Counted from the first letter of the stretch, positions 45,590-55,793 are shown. The stretch: DNA of 64,000 bases from an uncultured Poribacteria bacterium (GCA_958296125.1 OY282444.1:2165940-2229939); one strand, 5' to 3'. Notes: generated by a model from the sequence alone, not told the origin. Made by a program: numbers and translations.

Positions 45590-45696
45590 CTAACAATCAC
45601 TGATATGTTTCCATTCATTCAGGGTTGACAAGGCCTGAACCCTATTGAATTTGTCAGTCCAACGGGAGCTTGGGATTTCTAACCGATAACTCATGC

Positions 45697-45725
45697 TTGA
45701 CAAGGTTCGCCTCTCGTGATAGGAT
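45697..45725 (+). promoter_or_regulatory. Sigma70-type promoter of glycerate kinase
   Basis: TTGACA at 45697-45702, 17-nt spacer, TAGGAT at 45720-45725, giving a leader of about 75 nt that contains a repeat word (TTTTACGCATTACGC). Confidence 0.68.
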
Positions 45726-45806
45726 AAAGAACGAGTTCGTAGGTAAATGAGTTAATGCGTGTAGTTGCCTATATTCTGTTTTACGCATTACGCCCGGAGT
45801 CCACTC

Positions 45807-46961
45807 ATGAAAATCGTTATTGCCCCCGATTCATTCAAAGGAAGCCTGACCGCATTGCAGGTAGCAGAGGCAATGGAAGTTGGATTGCACCGCGTGTTCC
45901 CGGAGGTGGCTATCGAAAAAGTACCGATGGCAGATGGCGGTGAAGGCACGGTACAATCTCTTGTCGATGCAACTGGTGGAAAAATCCTAACTGCACAAGT
46001 GCTGGATCCGCTTGGCAATGCAATTAATGCCCAATATGGAGTGCTTGGCGATGGTCTCACAGCGGTTATCGAAATGGCGGCGGCATCCGGCTTAACACTT
46101 GTTTCTCCCAATAAACGCGACCCGCGCGTCACGACAACTTACGGCACAGGAGAGCTCATCCGAGCCGCCTTAGCACACGGTTGCCGAAAACTGATCATTG
46201 GAATCGGCGGCAGCGCGACAAACGATGGTGGTGCCGGAATGGCACAAGCCCTTGGTGCAAAGCTGCTCACAACAAATGGGGAACAGATAAAACCGGGAGG
46301 CGGCTATCTGGCGACACTCAATTCAATTGACCTTTCCGAATTGGATCCGCGCGTCGCTGAAACAGAAACCGTCGTTGCTTGCGATGTCAACAATCCACTA
46401 ACGGGTAAACAGGGGGCTTCTCATGTCTATGGCCCTCAAAAGGGAGCGACCCCCGAAATGGTCGAGGTATTGGATGCAAATCTGACGTATTTTGATGAGA
46501 TCCTGCGGCGAGACCTCGGTAAATCTGTTGGAAACATCCCCGGCGCGGGTGCCGCCGGCGGGTTAGGTGCCGGCTTGATGGCTTTCCTGAACGCATCACT
46601 AAAATCCGGTATCGAAATCGTCACCAAAGCGACCCAATTGAGCAAACGGCTCGCCGGTGCAGATCTCGTCATCACGGGCGAAGGGCAAATTAACTTTCAA
46701 ACGGTTTTCGGCAAAACGCCTGTCGGTGTTGCGAAGGTTGCAAAGACACACAACATTCCGGTGATTGCAATCGCTGGCAGTATTGCTGATGATTCTGATG
46801 GCGTTTACGACGCAGGGATTGACGCGATGATTGATATTGTCCCTGAACCAATGCTTCTAGAAACCGCGATTGAAGATGCAACAGCCCTCATCGAAACTGC
46901 TGCGGAGCGCGCAGGACGCATGGTCGCCACCGGCATGAAAATCAAACACGATCTATCGTGA
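45807..46961 (+). CDS. Glycerate kinase (GarK/GlxK type)
   Basis: This 384-aa enzyme phosphorylates D-glycerate, usually to 2-phosphoglycerate. It begins MKIVIAPDSFKGSLTALQVA and has MADGGEGT, GTGELIRAAL, GIGGSATNDGGAGMAQALGA and GASHVYGPQKGA, all family signatures. The ATG at 45807 has GGAG 7 nt upstream; the earlier ATG at 45765 has none. Glycerate is a common product of sugar-acid breakdown, which fits the dehydratase genes elsewhere in the window. A terminator follows downstream. Confidence 0.92.
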   Translation: MKIVIAPDSFKGSLTALQVAEAMEVGLHRVFPEVAIEKVPMADGGEGTVQSLVDATGGKILTAQVLDPLGNAINAQYGVLGDGLTAVIEMAAASGLTLVSPNKRDPRVTTTYGTGELIRAALAHGCRKLIIGIGGSATNDGGAGMAQALGAKLLTTNGEQIKPGGGYLATLNSIDLSELDPRVAETETVVACDVNNPLTGKQGASHVYGPQKGATPEMVEVLDANLTYFDEILRRDLGKSVGNIPGAGAAGGLGAGLMAFLNASLKSGIEIVTKATQLSKRLAGADLVITGEGQINFQTVFGKTPVGVAKVAKTHNIPVIAIAGSIADDSDGVYDAGIDAMIDIVPEPMLLETAIEDATALIETAAERAGRMVATGMKIKHDLS

Positions 46962-47361
46962 AAGCTCTTTTGACAGAAACTAAGAGCAACTAAGAGATAT
47001 ATGCTAAGGGTTACGTTCTTTCTGTGAGAGTGGTTTCTAATTTGCTTTTCTATGCGGTTCAAGATAGTGAAAAACTTTAATCACGAACCTCCACCGAGGT
47101 ACACGCAACCCAGCTTGAGTATTGAGGGGCCTTCAGATGTGAGGCAGGGTATCCAAGCACATTGGATGCCCTGTTTTTTTTCTGGTCACGCTTTGTTATG
47201 CCTTGTGCAGCGTAAGGTCAATGTAGAGAACGCAGATCTGCGTTCCCTATCCAAGCCCGCCACCAAATGGATGGAGTCCCTCCCCTGAAGATTCGATGCG
47301 GATTAAAAAGCGAAGGATTTATCTCCATTTAGCAACGAAAAAGTACAGGGGTGAAGATAAG
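46962..47361. other. Intergenic region, no gene
   Basis: The region between glycerate kinase and the PorV-like gene holds a strong terminator at 47145-47181 and no convincing reading frame; a 78-codon frame at 47052 has no SD or family features and spans the terminator. Confidence 0.5.
47145..47181 (+). terminator. Rho-independent terminator
   Basis: A 12-nt stem CAGGGTATCCAA/TTGGATGCCCTG (one T-G wobble) around GCACA is followed directly by eight T. It ends the glycerate kinase transcript. Confidence 0.85.
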
Positions 47362-48321
47362 GTGCGAATCGCCATCAGTGCAATCGGACTGCTTATCTTG
47401 TGTGCAGGAGGTGCTGTCGCCGCATTTAATGACATCGGTATAGGCGCACGACCGCTCGGAATGGGTGGCGCGTTCGTGGCACTAGCTGACGATGGGAACG
47501 CGGCGAGTTACAACGCCGCCGGGCTTGGCTATATTAACGCGGTTCATGTCAATCTAACGACGGCGCAACGGTTCGGAGGGCTCATCAATTATAACTATAT
47601 TGGTGGAGTCGTGCCGCTCCGATCTGCAGGTTCTTTCGGCGCGAGCATCGGCATTCTGAGCGAAGATTCAGAGATCTATAAAGAACAGACGGTTACCATA
47701 TCTTACGGAAAAAGCTTCTTACAGAAGTTCGCAATCGGCTTGAACCTGAAATCCTTTAGCACCCGTTTCGATGAAAATAACGAATCCGTTAGCACCCATC
47801 TTGAAAACAACCGCCAGTTTTTCGCCCACACCTCCGCCACCGATATCTCCTTTGATCTCGGTATGATAGCACATCCGGCAGCCGGCTTAACCTTTGGGCT
47901 CTCGGCAGAAAATCTTCTCCCTGCTAATGTCAGTGTCTCCGAGGTAGGGGAAGATCCTGTCCCGCGAAACATTCGTGTCGGCTTAGTATATCGCCTTGCC
48001 GCAATTGCTGCCACTACCCAGCAGGAAGCCTTGCGCGAAGTGCTCAAGTCGGGGCTTGGCCTTTTTGAAATTGCCTTTCGAGATGGGTCTCGACACATCC
48101 ACGCTGGTGCGGAGTTGTGGCTCAACAGGGTGATTGGTGTCCGTGTCGGTTATTCGCTAAGAAGCGGTGTCAATCGTGCGACCGGTATTGCGCTCGGCGG
48201 CAGTGCGAAACTGCCGATCGCTGCCCTTCGACTCCAACTAGATTACGCTTTTCAGATTGTCACAGGGGCCCTAGCGGACAACACGACCCAGCGGTTTTCT
48301 TTGAACCTTATGTTTGAATGA
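47362..48321 (+). CDS. PorV/PorQ-like outer-membrane beta-barrel protein
   Basis: With a GTG start at 47362 the protein (319 aa) has a clean signal peptide (MRIAISAIGLLILCAGGAVA), then FNDIGIGARPLGMGGAFVAL and SYNAAGLG, the hallmark start of the PorV/PorQ/UPF0164 family (FadL-like barrels). Alternating beta strands follow to the C-terminal aromatic residue (LMFE). The upstream ATG at 47296 would add a basic extension that hides the signal. The barrel precedes an FnIII protein with a FlgD/type IX-like tail, which hints at surface delivery. Confidence 0.75.
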   Translation: MRIAISAIGLLILCAGGAVAAFNDIGIGARPLGMGGAFVALADDGNAASYNAAGLGYINAVHVNLTTAQRFGGLINYNYIGGVVPLRSAGSFGASIGILSEDSEIYKEQTVTISYGKSFLQKFAIGLNLKSFSTRFDENNESVSTHLENNRQFFAHTSATDISFDLGMIAHPAAGLTFGLSAENLLPANVSVSEVGEDPVPRNIRVGLVYRLAAIAATTQQEALREVLKSGLGLFEIAFRDGSRHIHAGAELWLNRVIGVRVGYSLRSGVNRATGIALGGSAKLPIAALRLQLDYAFQIVTGALADNTTQRFSLNLMFE

Positions 48322-48405
48322 ACGGTTTTTCCCTTTGCTCGGTCTAGATTGCCAAATCCAGACCTTCCCCAGCTTTGTCAATCCGGCGGGAGCAGTTGAC
48401 GCAAA

Positions 48406-49851
48406 ATGAACGAAAAAAGACAACCCCATCTCCTCGTTGGACTGATTGCATTTTTTGTGGTGCGTTTTGCAATTAATGGGCTCGCGGCGGTTACATCGAT
48501 AGGCGAAATCAACGTTAAAGACGATGACCAAGGGCTTGTCCCCGCAGGTTCAACCGTGACGCTGATCGTCACTCTAAGAATTGATCGATCGCTCGCCAAA
48601 CCGGTTGATGAAGCCATCAAAACCATTGAAATCATACTGCCGGCAGGATTTGTCGTTGAACCATCAAATTTCAGATCCTTTTCTCGTGACGGTAAGCAAG
48701 TTGATGCAGTTCCAGAGCCTGCGGGGAATCGTCTACGGATTCGTTTGGACGAGGCGATCACAGATTTTGAGAATACCCTCAACGAAATTATCTTCGATAG
48801 CAGGACACCGGATCCCACGCTTGCAGCGAATAGCACTGCCGAAGAGGTCACTTTTAGAATACAGCTCAGAAACTTGGAAGATGTGCCGATTGGCGGATTC
48901 ATCGAGCCAGGGAACGCAGATGGCAAACCGAATAATGACGATTTTACCCTGCAAATCATCCCCAACCTACCCCCCGCCCCCGTTGAAGGGTTCAGTGCTA
49001 CCAGGGATGCGAATGGTGAAAACGACGTTATCCTCATTTGGCAGAAATCAGACAATCCGGATGTGGCTGGTTACTTTATCTATCGTGACGATGCACCACG
49101 GATTGACATCAAAGTCGAAGCCGATTCGAGTCGAAATACCGAAAGGTTTCTGGATGTGAACGTCGCACCGGGAACGCACGATTACGCAATTGAAGCCTAT
49201 AAAACGCCGCTCCTAAGATCCAAGCGTTCCGAAGGTGTTACCGTCGAAGTGCTACCGGACACCGCCCGACCTCAGCCCCCTGAAGGCCTGTCTGTCGTCG
49301 AATCCGACGATGTAATCAACGTGAGTTGGACCAGCAGCCCGACCCCCGATGTCGTTAAATATAGGCTTTTCTTTAGTGCATTGGGGACGCAACTCATGCC
49401 TCTAAGAAACCGGAGCGGAAAAAACGTGGAAATTTCTATAGAGGCGGCCAGTGAGTTTCTGGATGAACGCAGACTCGGGGTCGGCGTTTTTACCTATGCC
49501 ATTGAAGCTGTTGATGAAGTGGGGCATCACTCGGAGCAGATTAACCAAATCCTGCGCATCCTCGGCAAACCGTTTCCCAATCCGTTTACCCCGCTCTCGG
49601 ACAATCCCGATTTTAATCGTGTTGTATTTCCCGCCCGCGCTATCGAAGGCGTTGAAGGCGAGTTCGGTGTTCTCATTTTCAACATCAATGGCGTTCTCAT
49701 CAGGGAATTAAAGTCCGCAGATCCGGGGGCGCGTGACTTGGAATGGGACGGTAAGGATGAAGTTGGCAATTTTGTCGAAAGCGGCGTTTACGTTTACCAG
49801 ATTCAAGTGGGTGCAAGTTTCGATACCGGCACAGTCATTGTTGCGAAATAG
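48406..49851 (+). CDS. Surface protein with two FnIII domains and a FlgD-Ig/type IX-like C-terminal domain
   Basis: This 481-aa protein has an N-terminal hydrophobic segment (LLVGLIAFFVVRFAINGLAA), a beta-sandwich region, two fibronectin type III-like modules (about residues 190-285, SDNPDVAGYFIYRD; and 290-385, SPTPDVVKYRLFF), and a C-terminal domain starting FPNPFTP with LEWDGKDEVGNFVESGVY and VYQIQVG. That tail resembles FlgD-Ig/CHU_C-type sorting domains used with the type IX system. It lies 84 nt after the PorV-like gene. The function is inferred; it could be a plain adhesin. Confidence 0.75.
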   Translation: MNEKRQPHLLVGLIAFFVVRFAINGLAAVTSIGEINVKDDDQGLVPAGSTVTLIVTLRIDRSLAKPVDEAIKTIEIILPAGFVVEPSNFRSFSRDGKQVDAVPEPAGNRLRIRLDEAITDFENTLNEIIFDSRTPDPTLAANSTAEEVTFRIQLRNLEDVPIGGFIEPGNADGKPNNDDFTLQIIPNLPPAPVEGFSATRDANGENDVILIWQKSDNPDVAGYFIYRDDAPRIDIKVEADSSRNTERFLDVNVAPGTHDYAIEAYKTPLLRSKRSEGVTVEVLPDTARPQPPEGLSVVESDDVINVSWTSSPTPDVVKYRLFFSALGTQLMPLRNRSGKNVEISIEAASEFLDERRLGVGVFTYAIEAVDEVGHHSEQINQILRILGKPFPNPFTPLSDNPDFNRVVFPARAIEGVEGEFGVLIFNINGVLIRELKSADPGARDLEWDGKDEVGNFVESGVYVYQIQVGASFDTGTVIVAK

Positions 49852-50023
49852 TGCCGGTAAATCTGATGCGGTCGGTAAGCCTTTGAAACGGTTGACTAAC
49901 GCTGCATCCGTTGTCTCGCGTGAGGTGTGAGAGCCCCTCGTCACCAGCTACCAAAAGAGCACACGTAGCTTGTCAAAGGCCAGATAGCAAATTGGTATAC
50001 AGGTAACGCAAGAGGTGATTTAT

Positions 50024-51844
50024 ATGAATTTCAAAACAACACTGATTATTCTTGTAATATTCATCCTACTCGGCGGCGTTTACTTCCTTTTCGGACGGCC
50101 ATCTCCCGATGCCGAGCAGTCGAAAGCGGACATGCAGAAGATTCGCGAGGTTTATGCGCTCAATAAAGACAAAATTCGGCAGATCCGCTTATCGTTCAAG
50201 GACAAATCGTATCAACCCCTGATGTTGGCCAAAAACGCTGACAGTATATGGCAATTGACTACACCCTTTACCGCTGATGCCGATCTACCCAAGATCGATG
50301 AGATGCTGCAAGACCTGCTGGAAAAGAAGGTCAAGCAGACTCTCGAAGCGGAGGATTTGGCACAATACGGACTACAACCCCCCAATATCCGGATCGAATT
50401 GTGGACAGCGGGAGAGAGTCCAGCTAAAACCTTCCTCATTGGCGATAAGACCGTCAACTATTCCGTTTACACAAAGGAGCAGTCTGAATCCCATATCTTT
50501 CTGATTGAATCGAGTGCACTTGATGATTTTACAAAGTCGCCTTCAGATTTACGAGATCGAAACGTTTTCAAGTTTTCACCGGCTGAAGTGGCAACACTCC
50601 GTCTTCAAGTTACCGGGCATCCCGAAATCCGCTGCGAGAAACAGGTTGCTTTGAATCCAGATACAACTGGGGAGGCCGGTGAATGGAAAATGATTCAACC
50701 GGTGAAAGCAAAAGCCGATACCAGAGCGGTTGAAGCAATGGTATCAGCACTTGATGGCCTGAAAGTAGTGGTCTTTGAAGCGGATGGTGAGTATGACCCC
50801 GCCGACTACGGGCTTGCTCAACCCAGAATTACCGTTGCGCTCCAATTCACGGTTGATGACCGGATACAAGAATTACAAATCGGCAACGATGTAGGGACAC
50901 CCGATCGGATTTACGTTGCACGTTCGGAACACCGTGCCGTTTACGCGGTCAACAAAGAAATCTACACGAAATTGAACAAAACCGTTTTCGATCTCCGCAA
51001 TAAGTGGGTCATCGACTTCCAACGTACAGCCACCCATCGGTTTGCGATCCGTCAAGGGGACAGTAATATTGTGTGTCAGAAAAATGCGAACGGCGAATGG
51101 GAGATTACGGCACCGGTTGCGCTGCAAGCAGATGAGGCAGCTGTCGATGACCTTCTATTTGGCGTTGATGCGCTGAAGGTTGTTGCGTTTGTCGATGATC
51201 AACCGAAGAGCCTTCAGTCTTACGGTTTGGATTCACCTTCGATCAAGGCTTCGTTCATGGTGCCCGACACCGAGCCTGCTGTCCTACTTGTGGGGAAGGT
51301 AAAAGGCGATAATATTTATGTCAAAGCCCAAAACACTGAACCGGTCTTTTTGGTCAAGAAAGAGCTCCTCGATCTTGTTGGGGTGGGAGTCGCAGGACTC
51401 CGAGACAAACAGATCCTTGATTTTGACAGCGATGCCGCTGCGAAAATTGTCTTGAAGCATGGCAGTGTCAATCTGACTTGTCAAAAACAGGGAACAAATT
51501 GGCGACTCACGCATCCAGTACAAGAACGAGCGAAAAACGGAGCGGTTCGCGGCATCATCCAGCAGATAAACAGGTTGACAGTCGAAGCGTTTTTAGCGGT
51601 GTCGCCCCCCATAACATCCACAGGCTTTGATGTGCCGGAGGTTCAACTTGTCGTCACACTGAAAGATCAAACGAAGCACCTACTGGAAATCGGGAAACTC
51701 GCTGATGACGAGCACTACTACGGACGTTTGCAGAACTTACCGGATACAGTTTTTCTCCTCAAGAAAGGAACTACGAAAATCTCAAAAAGACGGTGGACGA
51801 TCTGCGGTCAACGCCGGACGAAGCGTAAATCAAACTGGCAGTAA
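50024..51844 (+). CDS. DUF4340 repeat protein with a C-terminal frameshift
   Basis: One N-terminal membrane helix (TLIILVIFILLGGVYFLFG) is followed by several copies of a DUF4340-type module, each ending in a strand-helix pattern such as IFLIESSALDDF, VYAVNKEIYTKLNKTVFDLR and VFLVKKELLDLV. Family members are often near ABC-type gliding or exopolysaccharide loci. The ATG at 50024 has AGAGGTG upstream. After LPDTVFLLKK the frame diverges; one frame back, the sequence reads NYENLKKTVDDLRSTPDEA with a stop at 51828, which matches the module repeats. A one-base deletion near 51768 therefore probably scrambled the last 25 residues. Confidence 0.8.
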   Translation: MNFKTTLIILVIFILLGGVYFLFGRPSPDAEQSKADMQKIREVYALNKDKIRQIRLSFKDKSYQPLMLAKNADSIWQLTTPFTADADLPKIDEMLQDLLEKKVKQTLEAEDLAQYGLQPPNIRIELWTAGESPAKTFLIGDKTVNYSVYTKEQSESHIFLIESSALDDFTKSPSDLRDRNVFKFSPAEVATLRLQVTGHPEIRCEKQVALNPDTTGEAGEWKMIQPVKAKADTRAVEAMVSALDGLKVVVFEADGEYDPADYGLAQPRITVALQFTVDDRIQELQIGNDVGTPDRIYVARSEHRAVYAVNKEIYTKLNKTVFDLRNKWVIDFQRTATHRFAIRQGDSNIVCQKNANGEWEITAPVALQADEAAVDDLLFGVDALKVVAFVDDQPKSLQSYGLDSPSIKASFMVPDTEPAVLLVGKVKGDNIYVKAQNTEPVFLVKKELLDLVGVGVAGLRDKQILDFDSDAAAKIVLKHGSVNLTCQKQGTNWRLTHPVQERAKNGAVRGIIQQINRLTVEAFLAVSPPITSTGFDVPEVQLVVTLKDQTKHLLEIGKLADDEHYYGRLQNLPDTVFLLKKGTTKISKRRWTICGQRRTKRKSNWQ

Positions 51845-52043
51845 TATTCACTTGCCCCAGTTCTTTGTGAGGGGTTATGCTCATTGGTTTTGTGAGCGAT
51901 AGATGTGAGAACGGCTTGTCAGATATGGTAAAGGAAAATACCCCCAAAAGCGAGGGAATCCCATACCCATGATAACTACCGGTGCTATAAGCGGGGAATA
52001 ATGACTAAAAAACAGAGTAACCCCCATGTTATCATAACCCCTT
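51845..52043. other. Intergenic region, nothing seen
   Basis: There is no reading frame, promoter or hairpin of note between the DUF4340 gene and the frameshifted gene. Confidence 0.4.
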
Positions 52044-53239
52044 TCATTGGGAAACCGCCTCTTCGTTTCGGTGGCGTTGCACCTGCTTGGCAACCTCTGG
52101 GTCGCTTTCTTTCAGGCGGCGGAGCCCCTCTTCGGGCCCATACCGTTCCAACGTGGACATCGCCCGCTCGAATCGCTCTGATGAAAACTGTGCTTTTAGG
52201 ACGGTTTCAAGTTGAAAACTCTCGGAACGGAGCCCTTCTACGGTGGGAAGCTCGGTCGGTGCTTTAGGCGCATCGGTTAAGTCGGGGTCCGGTGTCGCTG
52301 CGGCGCGAGGGTCGTTGTCGGGAATTGTAGGACGTTCAGCCGCATCAGTTGAGGAAGGGACTCGGCTTGGACGGGACATCTCCGTTGCGTCAGGGGATGT
52401 CGAGGAACTTCCATCAACGGACGAGAGATCCCACGAAGGGGCAGAAGCTTTTGATTCGGGAGACTCAACTCTCGCTTGCTCCGCGGCTGCGACAATACTC
52501 GCCGCATTTCGCTGCACGCTGGCTATCCATGCCAAAGCGGAGTTGCTTTCCATACCTTCCTGTTCAACTAGGAGGGACCCGTCCCAGTCTTCATCGAACT
52601 GACCGAGGTGCCATACAGCATTCAGCGTGTCTTTTCTTCTAAATTCACTGAACACTTCGCGACGTTGTTGAGCATCTGCTTCTAGATCTGTCAGGTTCAG
52701 CGGCGAGAAACATTTTTGCTATCTTTAGCCGCATTTCCGGCTCATAATCCTCCGGCTCTCCGGTGGGAAAGTGCCCTCGGAAGAGCTCGTTAAACACTTC
52801 CCGATCTTTTCGGAAGCCCTTTTAATTCCCAAAAGTCAAACCAATTCCGAGTACTCGGATGTTTCAAAAATTCGATGAACTCCGGTGAATCATAAGCCTC
52901 AAGTTCTTTTTGCACCCTTGGTGTTGCGAGCTCCGCTTCGCTATATCTGGACATAATCGCTCTTTTGCCGCTCCTGACAAGTCTTTCCTCGGCACTCAAC
53001 TCTTCCCCTTCCAGATTGCCATCAGGATTTTGAGACAGTTGTGGGGTGTTTCTGCTTTCGGTCACCCCCCGTTGTTGGAGGGGAGTGGTTCTCTCATGCA
53101 CGAGGAGGCTCCTCCCTTTGTGCTCCCGGAGTAACTCCCACACCAATACACAAACGGCTATTCCTATCAACAGGGCCCCGAACACATAAACTGAATTTTT
53201 CATCTTCATTGAAAAATTGGGTATCAATTTGGTTTTCAT
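52044..53239 (-). pseudogene. Hypothetical membrane-anchored gene split by two frameshifts
   Basis: The N-terminal part (53239 to about 52813) encodes a signal-anchor protein with SVYVFGALLIGIAVCVLVWE and a conserved-looking segment ending WELKGL. It then continues in the next frame (KDREVFNELFRGHFPTGEP onward) to about 52704, then in the third frame (LNLTDLEADAQQRREVFSEF onward) to a stop at 52044. Each junction needs one extra base (near 52812 and 52697-52704). The last part is Pro/Ser/Asp-rich, then helical (MSTLERYGPEEGLRRL). The family is not recognised. It is either a decaying gene or carries sequencing errors. Confidence 0.6.
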
Positions 53240-53336
53240 CAGTTAACCCCTTGTGTCCCTCTGTGGCAGAATGAGAGCACTGCCACAGGGGTAGAAAATG
53301 TTGCTAAGATTTTAATTGGAGCACCCCTTAGGCAAG

Positions 53337-55793
53337 TTACAACACACTTATCGGATCAATATCCACAATCAGGTCGATATTCGTGGGCGATGTCGCGGAA
53401 ACCGCACACCGAATCAGTTCACGCAGCTCCTCCACATCCTCAGATCGCAATTGAAAATGCCACCGAAATTTATTTTTAATTTTCGCAAGCGGCGCGGGGA
53501 CAGGGCCCCGAATCTCAACGGAGGGAAAGCGATCCGCTTTGAAGGCTTCAAGTTGCTCCAGCAGATGATTGGCAGTCTGAATCACCTCCGCCTCAACCTC
53601 CCCACGGAGCAGGATAGTTGCAGCGTGACTCAACGGTGGATAAAGCAGTGCCTCCCGATAACCGATCTCTTCACGATAGAAACGGAGATAGTCGTGCCCC
53701 TGCGCTGCTTGGATGCTATAGTGTTCGGGCATGTAGGTCTGAAGGATGACGTTGCCGCCCGCCTCGCTACGTCCCGATCGGCCAGCAACCTGTGTCAGCA
53801 AATTAAACGCCCGCTCGCCGGCACGGAAATCCGGCAGATTGAGCGCGGTATCGGCAGAAATCACACCGACAAGGGTCACGTTCGGGAAATCTAACCCTTT
53901 CGCAATCATTTGTGTCCCCACCAAAATATCAATTTCTCCGGCCTTGAAGCCATCCAAGATCTTCTGATGCGCGTCTTTGCGTGTCGTCGAATCGGCATCC
54001 ATCCGTTTAACTTTTGCTTTGGGGAATGCCTTAGTAACCTCCTGCTCAACTTGCTCGGTGCCAAGTCCAAAATAGCGGATGTACATGCTGCCACATTGCG
54101 GACAAACCTTGGGGGTTGGGCGCTTATAACCGCAGTGGCGACACCTCATCTGTTTGGTGCGAAAATGAAACGTCAGTGAAATCGAGCAGTTATCGCACCG
54201 TTCAACGTAACCACAGGTTCTGCAAAAAACGTGAGTGGAGTATCCCCGCCGATTCAGGAACAGGATAATCTGTTCCCTCTTAGAAAGCCGTTCCTCGATT
54301 GTCCCTCGGAGCGATGTCGAAAAGATTGTGCGATTGCCCCTTTTTAACTCCTCGCGCATATCCACAATCTCGACGGGTGGCATCTCAATATTCGATACGC
54401 GGGAAGGGAGCCTCAGAAGGGTATATTCTCCCTGCTGCGCATGATAAAAACTCTCCAGCGATGGTGTCGCACTACCGAGAATCAACGGACAGTTGGTTAG
54501 CTCAGATCTCTTCACTGCAACGTCTCGGGCGTTATAGAATGGCAGCGCGGCATCCTGCTTGTATGACGTTTCATGTTCTTCATCAATTACAATCAGTCCG
54601 AGATCCGCAAAGGGTGCGAAGATGGCGGATCTGGGTCCCACAACGATGTCTGCCCCTCCGTTTTTAATCTGCTGCCACTGATCGTATCGCTCTCCATCTG
54701 AAAGATTGCTGTGGAGAACAGCAACTCGCGCCCCAAAACGCCCGACAAACCGAGAGACCGTTTGGGGGGTCAGGGAAATCTCAGGAACGAGCACAATCAC
54801 CTTTTTGCCTCGACCCAAGACGGAAGCCATCGCTTGCATGTAAACCTCCGTCTTGCCGCTACCGGTGACACCGTGCAGGAGAAACAGTTCACGCCTATCC
54901 GAATCGATCGTCTCTTGAATTGCCTGCAACGCAGATGCCTGATCCGGATTCAGGGTGAGCGGCTGCGTGGAGGGCACCGGATCCAAACTCAGCGGATTCC
55001 GCACAACTTGGACAACCTCAACGCAAATTAACCCCTTCCCCTCAAGGGATTGTAGCGTTGTTAGCCGTGTGTTGGCGCGTTGGGTCAGGTCCGCCGTTGT
55101 CACCGTTTCATCGTTGCAGTCGAGGAGAATACGGAGAATTTGTGCCTGTTTCGGGGCGCGATTGGCTTCCAACTGAGTAATCTGATTCTCAATCTCCGAG
55201 ATCGGCTTGGCAAGCGAAACAACCGAGACCGTTTGTGGCTTCGCTTTGGATTGGAAGTTCGATCGTAGTTCAATGAGCCCTTTTTCTTGTAGAACAGACA
55301 GCACCGGACGTAACTTTGAAGCTCCGACCCCGATACGCTGCGCGATCTGGTTAATAGATAACGCCTCATCCTCCCTGAGTATCGACAAGATCTGCGTCTG
55401 ACGTGATCGCCGCATATTCGCAATCTGCTCATCGGTTGCAAGCGAATGCACAACCCGGTTTTGACGGGTTCTTACCGCTGCGGGTGCAGCACACCTCAAT
55501 GCCTCCCCCCACGACGACAGGTAATATTCCGACAGCCATCTCGTCAATGTAAGCAGTTCGTCGGAGAATGTAGGAGTATCATCCAAGCAGTTGGTGAGGT
55601 TTTTGATTTTGATTGAGTTGTCAGGGAGGTTAGGTTCATCCATTAAATCGACGATGACCCCTTCCCGCGTGCCTTCTCCCAAGGGCGCAAGTACGCGGCT
55701 GCCAACCTGCACAAGGGATTGAAGACGGGGCGGAATGGCATAAGAAAAGGTGAGATCTTGGGGGAGTGGGAAAGCGACGCGAGCGTACTTCAT
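53337..55793 (-). CDS. priA: Primosomal protein N' (PriA helicase)
   Basis: This 818-aa replication-restart helicase has an N-terminal DNA-binding domain, Walker A GVTGSGKTEVYMQA near residue 315, DEEHETSYKQD (Walker B), a zinc-binding insert with paired Cys (CRTCGYVERCDNC and CRHCGY, CPQCGS) near 535-580, and a helicase C domain with GTQMIAKGLDFPNVTLVG. The length and order match PriA. A hairpin without a T-run lies just past the stop (near 53257-53291). Confidence 0.95.
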   Translation of the reverse strand: MKYARVAFPLPQDLTFSYAIPPRLQSLVQVGSRVLAPLGEGTREGVIVDLMDEPNLPDNSIKIKNLTNCLDDTPTFSDELLTLTRWLSEYYLSSWGEALRCAAPAAVRTRQNRVVHSLATDEQIANMRRSRQTQILSILREDEALSINQIAQRIGVGASKLRPVLSVLQEKGLIELRSNFQSKAKPQTVSVVSLAKPISEIENQITQLEANRAPKQAQILRILLDCNDETVTTADLTQRANTRLTTLQSLEGKGLICVEVVQVVRNPLSLDPVPSTQPLTLNPDQASALQAIQETIDSDRRELFLLHGVTGSGKTEVYMQAMASVLGRGKKVIVLVPEISLTPQTVSRFVGRFGARVAVLHSNLSDGERYDQWQQIKNGGADIVVGPRSAIFAPFADLGLIVIDEEHETSYKQDAALPFYNARDVAVKRSELTNCPLILGSATPSLESFYHAQQGEYTLLRLPSRVSNIEMPPVEIVDMREELKRGNRTIFSTSLRGTIEERLSKREQIILFLNRRGYSTHVFCRTCGYVERCDNCSISLTFHFRTKQMRCRHCGYKRPTPKVCPQCGSMYIRYFGLGTEQVEQEVTKAFPKAKVKRMDADSTTRKDAHQKILDGFKAGEIDILVGTQMIAKGLDFPNVTLVGVISADTALNLPDFRAGERAFNLLTQVAGRSGRSEAGGNVILQTYMPEHYSIQAAQGHDYLRFYREEIGYREALLYPPLSHAATILLRGEVEAEVIQTANHLLEQLEAFKADRFPSVEIRGPVPAPLAKIKNKFRWHFQLRSEDVEELRELIRCAVSATSPTNIDLIVDIDPISVL

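Noticed and set aside
47052-47288. A 78-codon plus-strand frame
   Set aside because: It has no SD, spans a strong terminator and shows no family features.
48322-48405. Terminator between the PorV-like and FnIII genes
   Set aside because: GGTCT/AGACC can pair around 48340-48363 but the stem is interrupted and there is no T-run; the genes are probably co-transcribed.
51760-51790. Programmed -1 frameshift in the DUF4340 gene
   Set aside because: The codons CTC AAG AAA GGA do not form a slippery heptamer; a one-base deletion is simpler.
53257-53291. Terminator after priA
   Set aside because: The stem CTGTGGCAG/CTGCCACAG is good, but there is no T-run on either strand.
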